Assembly (NCBI GenBank): GCA_963837775.1
Contig: CAWIOX010000029.1
Span: forward strand, 124,001-188,000
Direction of reading: 5' to 3'
Source: CAWIOX01 sp963837775
GTDB lineage: Bacteria > Pseudomonadota > Gammaproteobacteria > Burkholderiales > Burkholderiaceae_D
Length of the DNA: 64,000 nt
Shown piece after piece: positions 25,472-36,500 of this stretch; the first letter of the stretch is position 1, and the number at the start of each line of letters is the position of its first letter. The translations under genes were made by a program, and so were the position numbers. The notes beneath the pieces are model-generated. The model was not told the origin of the DNA, did no database searches, and worked only from the letters and a program-made list of their open reading frames with translations.

Positions 25472-26404
25472 ATGCAAAAGAACGTCTACTTTGGCCTTTA
25501 TTTCGTCATAGGCATCCTGCTGGTTCTGCCCTTCGTGCTGCCCAACAGTTTTTACCTCGACCTCGCCATCCGCATGGCGATCAATGCGGTAATTGTTCTG
25601 GGCTTGAACCTGCTGATCGGTTTCGCCGGGCAAATCAGCCTTGGTCATGCTGGCTTCCTGGGCATCGGCGCCTACGCCTCTGCCGTGCTACCCACCCATT
25701 TCGGCTGGCATCCGGTGCTGGCCATGGTTGCGGGCGCTACTGCCACCGGCCTGCTGGCCGCGCTGGTCGCCCGTCCGATCTTCAAACTGAAGGGACACTA
25801 CCTGGCCATGGCCACACTCGGCCTCGGCATCATCCTCAACATCGCCCTGCGCAACGAAGCAGCCTGGACCGGTGGCCCGGATGGCATGCCGGTGCCGGCG
25901 ATGGGTTTGCTTGGCTTTGAACTGAGCAGCGACAAGCACTGGTACTGGGTCGTCGCGCTGCTGCTCTCGGTCAGCGTCTGGGCATCGCTTAACCTGATTG
26001 ACTCGCCGTTCGGCCGTGCGCTGCGCGCCTTGCATGGTTCGGAGGTCGCGTCACAGGTCGTCGGAGTCGATGTGGTGCGTTACAAGGTGGCGATATTTGT
26101 CATGTCCGCAGTTTTTGCCAGCCTGATGGGCAGCGTCACTGCGCACTATGTCGGCTTCGTAACGCCCAATCTTGCCGATTTCTTCCACTCCATCGAACTG
26201 GTCACCATGGTCGTGATTGGCGGCATGGCCTCGGTCTATGGTTCATTGCTCGGTGCAGTACTGCTCACCGCACTGCCCCAGGTCCTGGCCACCTTTGAGG
26301 GCTGGGAAACGGTTGCCTTCGGCGCCATCCTGATGATCTGCATGATTTTCATGCCCAAGGGACTGGTCCCCACGCTGGCGGCCAAATTCGGAAAGGGAGA
26401 ATAA
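25472..26404 (+). CDS. Branched-chain/aromatic acid ABC transporter permease (LivM type)
   Basis: This 310-residue multi-spanning membrane protein shows the LivM segments INAVIVLGLNLLIGFAGQIS and LGHAGFLGIGAYASA, and VVIGGMASVYGSLLGAVLLT near the C terminus. It starts two bases after the preceding stop, so the permease genes are cotranscribed. It should pair with the LivH-type subunit to form the membrane channel. Confidence 0.92.
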   Translation: MQKNVYFGLYFVIGILLVLPFVLPNSFYLDLAIRMAINAVIVLGLNLLIGFAGQISLGHAGFLGIGAYASAVLPTHFGWHPVLAMVAGATATGLLAALVARPIFKLKGHYLAMATLGLGIILNIALRNEAAWTGGPDGMPVPAMGLLGFELSSDKHWYWVVALLLSVSVWASLNLIDSPFGRALRALHGSEVASQVVGVDVVRYKVAIFVMSAVFASLMGSVTAHYVGFVTPNLADFFHSIELVTMVVIGGMASVYGSLLGAVLLTALPQVLATFEGWETVAFGAILMICMIFMPKGLVPTLAAKFGKGE

Positions 26405-26406
26405 GC

Positions 26407-27168
26407 ATGGCACTACTCGATGTCAACCAACTCTCGATTCACTTTGGCGGAGTCAAGGCGGTTCAAAATGTCAGCTTCAGCATTGATGCCGGGATTGTCT
26501 ATGCGGTCATCGGCCCCAATGGCGCCGGCAAGACCACGCTGTTCAATCTGATCACCGGGGTATACACCCCCACCAGTGGCGAAATCAAGCTCGACGGTGA
26601 ATCCATCGGTGGTAAAACACCGAACGAACTGGCCAAACGCGGCGTTGCCCGCACTTTCCAGAACCTGCAGATCTGCATGAACATGAGCGCCATCGAGAAC
26701 GTGATGGTCGGCGCCCATCTGCGTCTGGATCGCAATCCGCTCAAAGCCGCGCTGCGTTTTCCAAGCCTGAAGCGCCGGGACCGCGAACTACACGACGAAG
26801 CCGCCGAGTTAATGCGTTTTATCGGTCTGGAAAAATACATCAAAGCCCGCGCAGATAGCATGCCGTATGGCGCCCTTAAGCGACTGGAAATTGCCCGGGC
26901 GCTGGCCTTGAAACCACGGCTGATCTTTCTCGACGAACCGGCCGCCGGCCTGAACCCCAAGGAAACCATCGAAGTCGATGAACTGGTGCGCAAGATCGCT
27001 GATTCCGGCGTCACCGTCGTTCTGGTCGAACACGACATGAAAATGGTAATGAACCTCTCGGACCGCATCCTCGTGCTCGACTACGGCAAAAAGCTTGCCG
27101 AAGGCACCGGCGAGGAAGTTCGCAAGAATCCCGACGTGATCGCCGCTTATCTCGGCGTCCAAGCATAA
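26407..27168 (+). CDS. ABC transporter ATP-binding protein (LivG type)
   Basis: This 253-residue ATPase has Walker A GPNGAGKTT near residue 36, the signature region MPYGALKRLEIARAL and Walker B LIFLDEPAAGLNPKE. The LNPKET and final AYLGV segments are typical of LivG. It starts two bases after the LivM-type stop. With the fusion protein that follows it should form the transporter's ATPase pair. Confidence 0.93.
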   Translation: MALLDVNQLSIHFGGVKAVQNVSFSIDAGIVYAVIGPNGAGKTTLFNLITGVYTPTSGEIKLDGESIGGKTPNELAKRGVARTFQNLQICMNMSAIENVMVGAHLRLDRNPLKAALRFPSLKRRDRELHDEAAELMRFIGLEKYIKARADSMPYGALKRLEIARALALKPRLIFLDEPAAGLNPKETIEVDELVRKIADSGVTVVLVEHDMKMVMNLSDRILVLDYGKKLAEGTGEEVRKNPDVIAAYLGVQA

Positions 27169-27182
27169 AAAAGGGGAACAGC

Positions 27183-28499
<1,317 letters not shown>

Positions 28500-28535
28500 G
28501 GAGTCATTTTAAATTTTGCGAGATGAGATTCAAGC

Positions 28536-30035
28536 ATGGACTTTCTGAAACTACGTAGCACAAGCATCGGCGTCAGGATTGGTGTCGGAATAAGTTTTCT
28601 GATGATCGGTTTTACAGCAATTATTTTTATTGTTTGTCTACTTGCGTGGCAAAGCAAGCTGAACCACCAGTTAATGGTGGTACTTCTCGCTGCCAACGGC
28701 GTTCTGGTAGTTCTGGGCGGTATTTCCACATGGCTTCTCATCCGCAGCATCACCCATCCACTTCATGCTGCGGTCTCTATTGCCAAGAGGGTTGCAGCAG
28801 GAGATCTTTCTTCTCAGGTAAAAGTGATTGGCAAGGATGAAATCAGTGAACTGGTCACTGCGCTGAGCGGCATGAATACGAATTTGCTCAAAATTGTGAG
28901 CGACGTACGTACCGGAAGTGACGTGATTCTTTCTACCTCTTCGGAAATTGCAGCAGGCAACGCCGATCTTTCGTCACGAACCGAATCTCAAGCAAGTTCA
29001 TTGGAAGAAACAGCAAGTGCATTGGAGCAACTTAATTCTGCAATCCAGCACAATGCGAAGAATGCGCTCCAGGCAAACGAGATGGTTGCGTCAGTACAAA
29101 ACGCCGCTTCAAATGGTGGCAAGGTTGTCGGGCAAGTCGTTGGCACAATGGCGTCAATCAAAGAAAGTTCACGCAAGATCGTCGACATTATCGGCGTGAT
29201 TGACGGCATCGCTTTTCAGACCAACATTCTCGCGTTGAATGCATCAGTTGAAGCAGCGCGTGCCGGTGAGCAAGGCAGAGGATTTGCGGTGGTAGCTTCC
29301 GAGGTTCGAAGCCTTGCACAGCGTTCGGCAGAAGCCGCTAAGGAAATCAAACTATTGATAGGACGCTCAGTTGAAGCCGTCGAAGCGGGTAGCAAGTTAG
29401 TTGATAAAGCTGGCAGCACAATGGATGACATTGTCGCGTCGGTCAAAGATACAGTCCACGTCGTGAACGAAATCACTGAGGCCTGCCAGGAGCAAAGCGT
29501 TGGCATTGATGAGGTCAATCGGGCAGTGGTTCAAATGGATCAAATGACCCAACAGAACGCGGCCCTGGTGGAACAGGCATCGGCTGCAGCGGAGAATATG
29601 CGTCAGCAAGCGGTGACTATGAGGCAAACCGTTAGCGCATTCAAGCTTGAACAAAATCAAAATGAAGCAGAGGCCATGGTGCAGCGAGCTGTCGCATATA
29701 TCAGAGCTAACGGCAAGGACAAGGCGTTTTCAGAATTCAGCAAACCTGCTGCGCAGTTCAAGAACCGCGATTTGTATATCAATGTCATTGATCTGCACGG
29801 AAACACTAAAGCGCATGGCGAAAATCCGAAACTGATAGGGAAGAATTTAATCGACATAAAAGATGCTGATGGGAAGCACTTTATTAAGAACTTCGTGCAA
29901 GTTGCCAAAAATGCCGGCCGTGGCTGGGTTGACTACCGGTGGACAAATCCAGTCACCGCTGTAGTCGAATCAAAATCTACTTATATTGAAAAAGTCGGCG
30001 ATTACATTATCGGGTGCGGAATCTACAAGGTTTAA
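28536..30035 (+). CDS. Methyl-accepting chemotaxis protein with C-terminal cytoplasmic Cache domain
   Basis: This 499-residue chemoreceptor has two membrane segments near the N terminus (about 17-37 and 46-69) with almost no periplasmic loop. They are followed by a HAMP domain and the signalling hairpin (GIAFQTNILALNASVEAARA, then GEQGRGFAVVASEVR). Residues from about 378 to the end form a single Cache domain (RDLYINVIDLHGNTKAHGEN, ending IIGCGIYKV) that must lie in the cytoplasm. It would sense an internal ligand or energy state. It follows the liv operon by 36 bases, so cells may also move toward the transported compound. Confidence 0.88.
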   Translation: MDFLKLRSTSIGVRIGVGISFLMIGFTAIIFIVCLLAWQSKLNHQLMVVLLAANGVLVVLGGISTWLLIRSITHPLHAAVSIAKRVAAGDLSSQVKVIGKDEISELVTALSGMNTNLLKIVSDVRTGSDVILSTSSEIAAGNADLSSRTESQASSLEETASALEQLNSAIQHNAKNALQANEMVASVQNAASNGGKVVGQVVGTMASIKESSRKIVDIIGVIDGIAFQTNILALNASVEAARAGEQGRGFAVVASEVRSLAQRSAEAAKEIKLLIGRSVEAVEAGSKLVDKAGSTMDDIVASVKDTVHVVNEITEACQEQSVGIDEVNRAVVQMDQMTQQNAALVEQASAAAENMRQQAVTMRQTVSAFKLEQNQNEAEAMVQRAVAYIRANGKDKAFSEFSKPAAQFKNRDLYINVIDLHGNTKAHGENPKLIGKNLIDIKDADGKHFIKNFVQVAKNAGRGWVDYRWTNPVTAVVESKSTYIEKVGDYIIGCGIYKV

Positions 30036-30428
30036 TTGGCTTGTGGCATTAATATTTGCCACAAGGTTAAATCCACCCGGCCGATATAACAGTTCGATCC
30101 GATGATGGCGTCGCCGATCAATCCCGCTGACGGATGATTGAGAAATAGCTACATGCCCGCATAATTCGCCCCCCGCCGCCCTGTGGCACGTCCCTGACGA
30201 TGTTCTGCGTCGGATCCTTGGTATGGGCATCACAAGTCTTGAAGATGGATTGTCGTTCCAGGGGCATTTGAAGACTCGCACTACCCCGGCTTCCAACTCC
30301 AAAACAACGACGATTCCTATGTAGTGAAGTGATGTGCTTGATGCAACGCAAGCAGCGCAGATGCAACGTGCGCTAATTTCAATAGGGCTTATTAAACTCT
30401 CTTAACCTGCACGGGCAAGCTTCGACCC
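30036..30428. other. 393-base stretch between the chemoreceptor and cbpA
   Basis: It opens with a hairpin at 30040-30065. The rest shows no convincing gene on either strand and presumably holds the cbpA promoter near its right end. Confidence 0.5.
30040..30065 (+). terminator. Hairpin after the chemoreceptor gene
   Basis: Nine-base arms CTTGTGGCA and TGCCACAAG pair perfectly across an eight-base AT loop, six bases after the stop. The stem is strong but only GTTAAAT follows, so it is a probable terminator with a weak tail. Confidence 0.6.
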
Positions 30429-31376
30429 ATGAAATTCAAAGACTATTACGCCAGCCTCGGTGTGCCGCGCACAGCAACTCAGGATGAAATCAAGAGCGCG
30501 TATCGCAAACTGGCGCGCAAATACCATCCCGATGTTAGCAAGGAACCAGAGGCGGAGGCACGCTTCAAAGAAATGGGCGAAGCGTACAAAGTGCTCAAGG
30601 ATCCGGAAACACGCGCCGCCTACGACCAAGTCGGCAACCAACGACAAGACGGGCAGGAGTTCCAGCCACCGCCGAACTGGGATGCCGGCTTCGAATTCAG
30701 CGGCCGCGATGCCGGGACCGGCGACGGTGGCGATTACAGCGATTTTTTCGAATCTCTGTTCGGCCGCAGGGCCGGACCAGGGCATGCGTCGCAGCGGGCC
30801 ATGCATACGCAGGGCCAGGACCATCATGCCAAGGTAGAGATCGATCTGAAAGACGCCTACCATGGGGCGCAACGCAGCATCTCGCTGCGCATGCCGGTGA
30901 TGGATGCCCAGGGGCGCGTCAGCAGCCAGGAACGCAAGCTCGACATCCATATCCCGAAAGGGATTCGCGAGGGGCAGCATTTGCGCCTGAACGGACAGGG
31001 TGGGCCGGGACTCGGCCAGGGGAAGGCTGGTGACCTGTATCTGGAGATCGTATTTCGTCCTCACCCGCATTATCGGGTTGATGGGCGCGATGTCTATTTC
31101 GATTTGCCGCTGGCACCTTGGGAAGCCGCGCTCGGCGGCAGCATCACTGCTCCGACGCCCGAAGGCACGGTGCATCTCACCATCCCGCCCGGCTCAAGCG
31201 CCGGGCGAAAATTGCGCTTGAAAGGTCAAGGCATTCCAGGCAATCCGGCCGGCGATCTGTACGCAGTGCTGGTAATCGCGCTACCTCCCGCCAGCGACGA
31301 GCGCGCCAAGGAAGCCTACCGTGCGATGGCGCAAGCCTTCGACTTCAACCCTCGCACCCATCTGCAACCAGGATAA
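30429..31376 (+). CDS. cbpA: Curved DNA-binding protein / DnaJ-type cochaperone CbpA
   Basis: This 315-residue J-domain protein starts MKFKDYYASLGVPRTATQDE and has the HPD motif in KYHPDVSKEPE, followed by a glycine-rich linker and a DnaJ C-terminal substrate-binding domain without the zinc-finger part. That layout is CbpA. It acts with DnaK and binds curved DNA. The next gene, six bases on, is its modulator CbpM. Confidence 0.94.
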   Translation: MKFKDYYASLGVPRTATQDEIKSAYRKLARKYHPDVSKEPEAEARFKEMGEAYKVLKDPETRAAYDQVGNQRQDGQEFQPPPNWDAGFEFSGRDAGTGDGGDYSDFFESLFGRRAGPGHASQRAMHTQGQDHHAKVEIDLKDAYHGAQRSISLRMPVMDAQGRVSSQERKLDIHIPKGIREGQHLRLNGQGGPGLGQGKAGDLYLEIVFRPHPHYRVDGRDVYFDLPLAPWEAALGGSITAPTPEGTVHLTIPPGSSAGRKLRLKGQGIPGNPAGDLYAVLVIALPPASDERAKEAYRAMAQAFDFNPRTHLQPG

Positions 31377-31382
31377 TTTGCC

Positions 31383-31700
31383 ATGAATCAATCAATTACG
31401 ACCTATCTTCAAGGCCAAGTGGTCGAGGAAGAAATTGAGCTGACCCTGATCGAACTGTGCCAGGCTTGCGATGCGCCGCAGGAGCAGGTCACTATCTGGG
31501 TGCTGGAAGGGATGCTGGAGCCGAGTGGCCAGCAGCCGCAGGAGTGGCGCTTTGGCGGCGCAGCGCTGCGCCGCGCGCGTTTGGCACTGCGGCTCACGCG
31601 CGATCTCGAAATCAATCCGGCCGGCGTCGCACTGGCGCTGGATCTGCTAGATGAAATCGCCGCACTGAAAACCCAGCTCAAGCGACACAGCGCGCATTGA
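31383..31700 (+). CDS. cbpM: CbpA modulator CbpM (MerR-like)
   Basis: This 105-residue protein resembles the CbpM family, which binds the J-domain of CbpA and inhibits it. It shows the family's acidic N terminus (VEEEIELTLIELCQACDAPQ) and the GMLEPSGQQPQEWRFGGAAL segment (seen in part), a MerR-like fold. It is coupled to cbpA, as usual. Confidence 0.9.
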   Translation: MNQSITTYLQGQVVEEEIELTLIELCQACDAPQEQVTIWVLEGMLEPSGQQPQEWRFGGAALRRARLALRLTRDLEINPAGVALALDLLDEIAALKTQLKRHSAH

Positions 31701-31859
31701 AAAGACGCCTAAGTGGGTCGCAGGCTATTCACCAAACAGTTGATTTATGAACAATCAATTTTAACGAATGGCAACAAGCAGAGATAACATGGGTTTGATG
31801 GGCAAACAGCACGATGCCCCGCGCATGATCCGGCACTGCTGGCATGATTCCGCTTTTTT

Positions 31860-32949
31860 TCAGGCTGCAGCCATGTTGATTGCCACCGGTATGCGCCTTC
31901 TGCCGAAATGCCCTGCCCGTTCTGCAAAACGTCCTGCTACGGCAGCGCTGCAGTGCGGGCAGCGGCCATCTTCGGTCAGCCGGTACTGTTCGATCTGATA
32001 CCAGTCGCGCACAATCAGCGGCGCATGGCAATCCGGGCAGAAAGTGGTGTCGCCCTCCTGATTATGCACATTGCCGGTATACACATAATGCAATCCTTGC
32101 TGCAAGGCGATTTCCCGAGCGCGTACCAGCGTGGCCGGCGGCGTGGCGGGGATGTCCGCCATCTTGTAGTCGGGATGGAAAGCCGAAAAATGCAGTGGCA
32201 CATCTGTACCCAACTCCTGCCTGATCCACTTGCTCATGGCGGTGAGTTCCTGATCCGAGTCGTTCTTTCCGGGAATGAGCAGCGTGGTGATCTCGAACCA
32301 GACATCGGTTTCGTGTCTTAAATAACGCAAGGTATCGAGTACCGGCGGCAAGTGCGAGCCGGTAAGCTTGAAATAAAAATCATCGGTGAATGCCTTCAGA
32401 TCGACGTTCGCGGCATCGATTTTGGCGTAGAAATCGCGTCGGGCCTGATCGTGCATGTAGCCGGCGGTCACCGCTACCGTCTTGATGTCGTGCGCATGGC
32501 AGGCATCGGCCACATCCATCGCGTACTCGGCAAAGATGACCGGATCGTTGTAAGTGAATGCCACGCTCTTGCAGCCGGACTGCCGAGCAGCGGCAGCAAT
32601 CGCTTCCGGCGTGGCCTGATCCATCAGGCGGTCCATGTCCCTGGATTTGCTGATATCCCAGTTCTGGCAGAATTTGCATGCCAGATTGCAGCCGGCCGTG
32701 CCGAACGACAGCACGCTGCTGCCAGGGATAAAAGTGGTTGAGCGGCTTTTTCTCGATCGGGTCGATACAGAAGCCGGACGATCGTCCGTAGGTAGTGAGT
32801 ATCATCTGCTCACCCTGGCGCATACGCACAAAGCAGGCACCGCGCTGTCCTTCATGCAGCCGGCAATCGCGCGGACACAAGTCGCACTGCATTCGGCCAT
32901 CGTCGAGAAGATGCCAGTAGCGGGCTGGATAGTTGGAATTTTCCATCAT
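31860..32949 (-). pseudogene. amrS: AmmeMemoRadiSam system radical SAM enzyme AmrS, frameshifted
   Basis: AmrS is the radical SAM member of a widespread three-gene set whose reaction is not settled. The N-terminal part (from the ATG at 32949, with CDLCPRDCRLHEGQRGACFV) is in one frame up to KKPLNHFYP. The rest, with the radical SAM cluster motif CNLACKFC and a C-terminal CPDC/CPHC pair, is in the next frame. Removing one G from the GGG at 32725-32727 joins them into a 362-residue protein. This is a real frameshift or a sequencing error. It follows amrA after the repeat at 33062. Confidence 0.88.
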
Positions 32950-33061
32950 TAATCCCTGCGTTGTATTACCCTTTGTTTCAATGCGGCAAGTGCGATCCTG
33001 AGCTTGCCGGCTTCCGGCGGTGTTGCACGCCGAGTAATAATCATGCTTTCGCATTAAAAAC

Positions 33062-33139
33062 ATACTGGCGTATGTATTTTATTTTCCCGTAATATCCATA
33101 TGCGGAATATCAGATGTTTTAACCTATACCCCGCCATAT
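33062..33139 (-). repeat. Dispersed intergenic repeat, copy 3 of 6 (inverted), running into amrA
   Basis: The left end ATACTGGCGTAT and the right end ATACCCCGCCATAT match the other copies, and the order on the minus strand is the same as copy 2. Its last 16 bases include the amrA stop and final codons. Confidence 0.65.
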
Positions 33140-33720
33140 TTGATCTTACGCAGACTTTTACGAAGGTCTTTCTCACGCCATTTACGCACCGTGTAGCGGC
33201 TGAGCTTGATCTCTTCCGCCCAGAAATCCGGCGGCAAGCCAGCCTTGATCTTCAGCTCCATCATAAAATCAGCGGTGGCAGGCAACTGCTCCCACACTTG
33301 CGGCAAGAACGTGCTGCGGTAATGGCCAAATTCAAACATTACACCGTCAATACCCGGCTGCAATTGGGCTAACGCATCCGCTTCGCAGGAAAAGTCCAGC
33401 GTTTGCGTAGTTGACAGTAATGACACTTCAATTTCGATATGGTTCAATTCGCTGGCTGTCAGCGGCCGGAAGCGCGGATCACGCAATGCGGCAGCCTGGG
33501 CGTTGGCTTTGACGTCTGCCAGCAGCGAACGATGCGCCTGCAGCGTGCCGATGCATCCTCGCAGCTGCCGCTTTTGCGTCAGCGTGACAAAGCATGCGCC
33601 CTGCTCCTGCAGCCAGGCGGCATCTTCGTCTACTTCCAAAACATTTCCCAATGCACTGGAAATGGCGCAACGGGCAATCGACAGCAGTATTTGCCCGGGA
33701 TTTTTTGCGGCCTCAGACAT
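33124..33720 (-). CDS. amrA: AMMECR1-domain protein AmrA
   Basis: This 198-residue protein is an AMMECR1-family member, shown by the conserved LRGCIGTL segment in the first half and by PQVWEQLP and GLPPDFWAEEI further on. Together with AmrB and AmrS it forms the AmmeMemoRadiSam set. The ATG at 33720 overlaps the end of amrB by eight bases. The last codons (KYGGV) are contributed by a dispersed repeat, so the C terminus may be recently altered. Confidence 0.9.
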   Translation of the reverse strand: MSEAAKNPGQILLSIARCAISSALGNVLEVDEDAAWLQEQGACFVTLTQKRQLRGCIGTLQAHRSLLADVKANAQAAALRDPRFRPLTASELNHIEIEVSLLSTTQTLDFSCEADALAQLQPGIDGVMFEFGHYRSTFLPQVWEQLPATADFMMELKIKAGLPPDFWAEEIKLSRYTVRKWREKDLRKSLRKIKYGGV

Positions 33721-34525
33721 TGGCTGCTTCCTCCGTGAAAACAAATGAAGCATAGCCAACTACCCGAGTCCGATCGCCGCTTGTATCGCCGGAATTGCAT
33801 AGCTCGAGCAGTTCGGGCCGCAGGTGGTGGCGCTGCGCAGCCAGCAGCAAGCCGTTGACGGGCGTGCCGCCGCAGGCTTGTTCATGCGTAAGCGCACTGT
33901 CGAGCTGCAAAATGCTTTGAACTGTTTCCCGATCGACTGCCTGTGCTGTGTGATAAGGCAGGAAATGAGACAGATCGGAACTGATCACTATTGCTGTTTC
34001 CGGTCCGCCCCACAACGCCTCCAGCACCTGCGCCACTTCGGCAGGCATGGCATCGCCGACTGCCAGCGGCACCAGTGTGAAATCATCCAAAACAGATTGC
34101 AGGAACGGCAATTGCACTTCCAGCGAATGTTCCATCGCATGGGCAGCCGGGCTGACGGTGACTTGGCGCAAGCCTTCAATCGATGCGATGGCTGCGGCAT
34201 CAAGCACAATTTCACCCAGCGGCGTGGCAAAGACGTCAACCCCAGGCAGTGCCAGCCCGCGTACCGGGACCCGATGCACCGGCCCCAGCAATACCACGCG
34301 CCTGATCGCTGCGCGCCCGGCGGCCAGCCGCGCATAGGCGACTGCGGCAGTCGGGCCGGAGTAGCAATATCCGGCATGCGGCACGATAATTGCCTTGGGG
34401 TAATTTTGATGGAGGGCGCGGTCGTCCGCTTGTGCCGCTTTCAGCATGGCGTCCAGATTGCTTGCCAACAGGTTTGTTTGCGCCGGGTAGAAGGTGCCGG
34501 CGACAGCGGGCTGACGGATCGTATG
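33713..34525 (-). CDS. amrB: MEMO-domain protein AmrB
   Basis: This 270-residue MEMO family protein is related to class III extradiol dioxygenases. It shows RQPAVAGTFYPA at the N terminus, IIVPHAGYCYSGPTAAVAYA with its histidine near residue 52 and SSDLSHFLPY in the second half. I chose the GTG at 34525, which has a GGAG box six bases upstream, over a TTG five codons earlier. It begins the amrB-amrA-amrS set. Confidence 0.9.
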   Translation of the reverse strand, partial: HTIRQPAVAGTFYPAQTNLLASNLDAMLKAAQADDRALHQNYPKAIIVPHAGYCYSGPTAAVAYARLAAGRAAIRRVVLLGPVHRVPVRGLALPGVDVFATPLGEIVLDAAAIASIEGLRQVTVSPAAHAMEHSLEVQLPFLQSVLDDFTLVPLAVGDAMPAEVAQVLEALWGGPETAIVISSDLSHFLPYHTAQAVDRETVQSILQLDSALTHEQACGGTPVNGLLLAAQRHHLRPELLELCNSGDTSGDRTRVVGYASFVFTEEAANV

Positions 34526-35070
34526 CACGACGGACTCCAATCAATGCAGAGTTGAATACACCATCGAAAATATGGGCCGCGCATGCATTATTCAAGTCCG
34601 AACTGGCCTCAGGCAATCCTTGAAAAAAACTGTCAAAGTCAGTCTCGGCAATTATATTAGTTGTCTAAATGAAACTATTTCATCTGAAACAGGAAGAACT
34701 GCGCACCTTGTTTGAGATGCGCATGTGGCAACCACATCCGAGGATGCGGCGACGTGCGGCGCCAGCCCTTCAGCTCGGCAACCAGCATCGGTATTGCGTG
34801 CAAATGTTGGGTGGGTGCAACCTATGTACTTGGTCTGGCGATCTGCCGCCCAGCTTGCCCCCGCCCCCACTGGTATTCACGAAAATACGGGGGTATCATC
34901 ATTTTCATGGCAGTTGCCGCACGTATTCATTATGGCTTTAAATATACACCCACCTGTACGTAGCGGATGCCCAGCGCCTGCTTCAGCCTCGCCAGCTGCT
35001 TCCACGCCATCGACTCCCCGCATTTTTCGTGCTTTTCGTGGCCGTGGCGCGGGTGGCGCGGAACTCGCCT
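34526..35070. other. 545-base stretch between amrB and the efflux operon
   Basis: It carries the dispersed repeat at 34885-34959 and should contain the amrB promoter. A plus-strand frame begins at 34669 but runs into the repeat and shows no family resemblance, so I do not call it a gene. Confidence 0.5.
34885..34959 (+). repeat. Dispersed intergenic repeat, copy 4 of 6
   Basis: It has the left end ATACGGGGGTAT, the core TGCCGCACGTATTCATT and the right end ATATACACCCACCTGTAC. This copy aligns best with copy 2 read on the other strand. It lies upstream of amrB and downstream of the efflux operon. Confidence 0.8.
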
Positions 35071-36498
35071 TTATCCGGGCAGCGCCTGCCAGCCGCCGCC
35101 GAGCGACTGGATCAGCGCGACGGCGGTGGTTTGCCGATCGGCTTGCGTTTGCACCAGCGCACGTCGCGCGCTCAAGGCTGCTGCTTGTGCGGTCACGACA
35201 TCCGTGTAGCTCACCTGGCCAGCGCGGTAACGGTTTAGCATCTGCGTTTCTGCCTCGTCGGCGGCCTGCGATGCCTGACGCCGCAGCTCCTGCTGTTGCA
35301 CCAGCACGCGCGTCGCCGCCAACTGGTCTTCGACATCGGCAAACGCCGCCAGCACTGCCTGCCGATAGTGCGCCACCGCGGCATCATGTGCAGCCTGCGC
35401 ACCGCTTACCCGTTCGCGCGTCGCGCCTGCATTGAAAAGCACTTGCGCCGCCGACAAGCCGAGCGACCAGAAGCTGCTTGAGGCACTGAAGATATCTGCC
35501 ACGCGGCTGGCACCGGAACCGGTGGACGCGCTCAAGTTCAGGCTGGGATAGAACGCCGACTGCGCAATGCCAATTTGCTCGTTCGCAACAGCCACACGCC
35601 GCTCTGCGGCAGCGATGTCAGGCCGCCGTTCCAGCAGCGTCGACGCCACACCGAGCGGCACTTCCGGCACAACCGCCTGCCACGGCACGGATGCCAGGGT
35701 GAAGTCTGCCGGCGCCTGACCCACCAGCACCGCGATCGCATGTTCGAGTTGTGCGCGCTGACGCGCCAGTCCCAGCTGTTCGGCTTGCGCATTGGCCAGT
35801 TGGGTCTGCGCCTGCAGCACGTCGGTTTTCGCGGCTATCCCTGCGGCGTAGCGATTCTGCGTGATCTGCAGCGTGCGCTGGTAGCCGGCAATGGTGCTTC
35901 CAAGAAGCGCTTGCTGCGCATCCGTCTGGCGCAATGAAAAATAATCGGTCGCCAGTTCGCCTTGCGCGGATAGTCGGGCAGAGGCAAGATCAGCCGCGCT
36001 GGCCTGGGAGCTTGCGCTGGCGCTGTCCACGCCACGGCGCAGTCGTCCCCAGACATCCGGCTCCCAACTGCCGCCGATGCTGGCTTGATAGTTGCTGCCG
36101 GTGCTAGTGCCGCTGGCGCCGCCGCCTGACCTGTTGGCGCCGCCGTTCAATGTCACCACCGGAAACAGCGATGCGCGCTGCTCCCGCACCAGCGCGCGCG
36201 CCTGCGCATAGGCTGCGCTCGCTGCCGCAACATTCTGGTTCGATACGTCGACCCGGGCTGCCAGCGCATTGAGCACAGGATCGCCGAACAGCATCCACCA
36301 GGGCCCGCGGTCCAGCGCATCGGCCGGTGCGGCCGGCGCCCAGCCCTGCGCTTCTTTGAAAGCGACAGGATTGGCAGCGGACGGGCGCTGATAGTCGGGG
36401 CCGACCGCGCAACCGCTGGCCACAAAGGCGAGCGCAGCGATGGCAAGGATCGGGCGTCTGAAGATCGAGGACTGGGAGTGGCGCATGGAGGTACTCAT
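35071..36498 (-). CDS. RND efflux outer membrane channel, NodT/OprM family lipoprotein
   Basis: This 475-residue TolC-like channel has a lipoprotein signal ending in ALAFVASGCAVGPDYQRP (in part), with the lipobox SGC at about residue 30, followed by the family's PWWMLFGDPVLNAL region. It is the last gene of an operon with two RND pumps and an adaptor, and would carry their substrates across the outer membrane. The start overlaps nothing and follows the pump stop by two bases. Confidence 0.93.
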   Translation of the reverse strand: MSTSMRHSQSSIFRRPILAIAALAFVASGCAVGPDYQRPSAANPVAFKEAQGWAPAAPADALDRGPWWMLFGDPVLNALAARVDVSNQNVAAASAAYAQARALVREQRASLFPVVTLNGGANRSGGGASGTSTGSNYQASIGGSWEPDVWGRLRRGVDSASASSQASAADLASARLSAQGELATDYFSLRQTDAQQALLGSTIAGYQRTLQITQNRYAAGIAAKTDVLQAQTQLANAQAEQLGLARQRAQLEHAIAVLVGQAPADFTLASVPWQAVVPEVPLGVASTLLERRPDIAAAERRVAVANEQIGIAQSAFYPSLNLSASTGSGASRVADIFSASSSFWSLGLSAAQVLFNAGATRERVSGAQAAHDAAVAHYRQAVLAAFADVEDQLAATRVLVQQQELRRQASQAADEAETQMLNRYRAGQVSYTDVVTAQAAALSARRALVQTQADRQTTAVALIQSLGGGWQALPG

Positions 36499-36500
36499 TG

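Noticed and set aside
34669..34941. Plus-strand frame between amrB and the efflux operon
   Set aside because: It runs into the dispersed repeat, has no ribosome site and no family resemblance.
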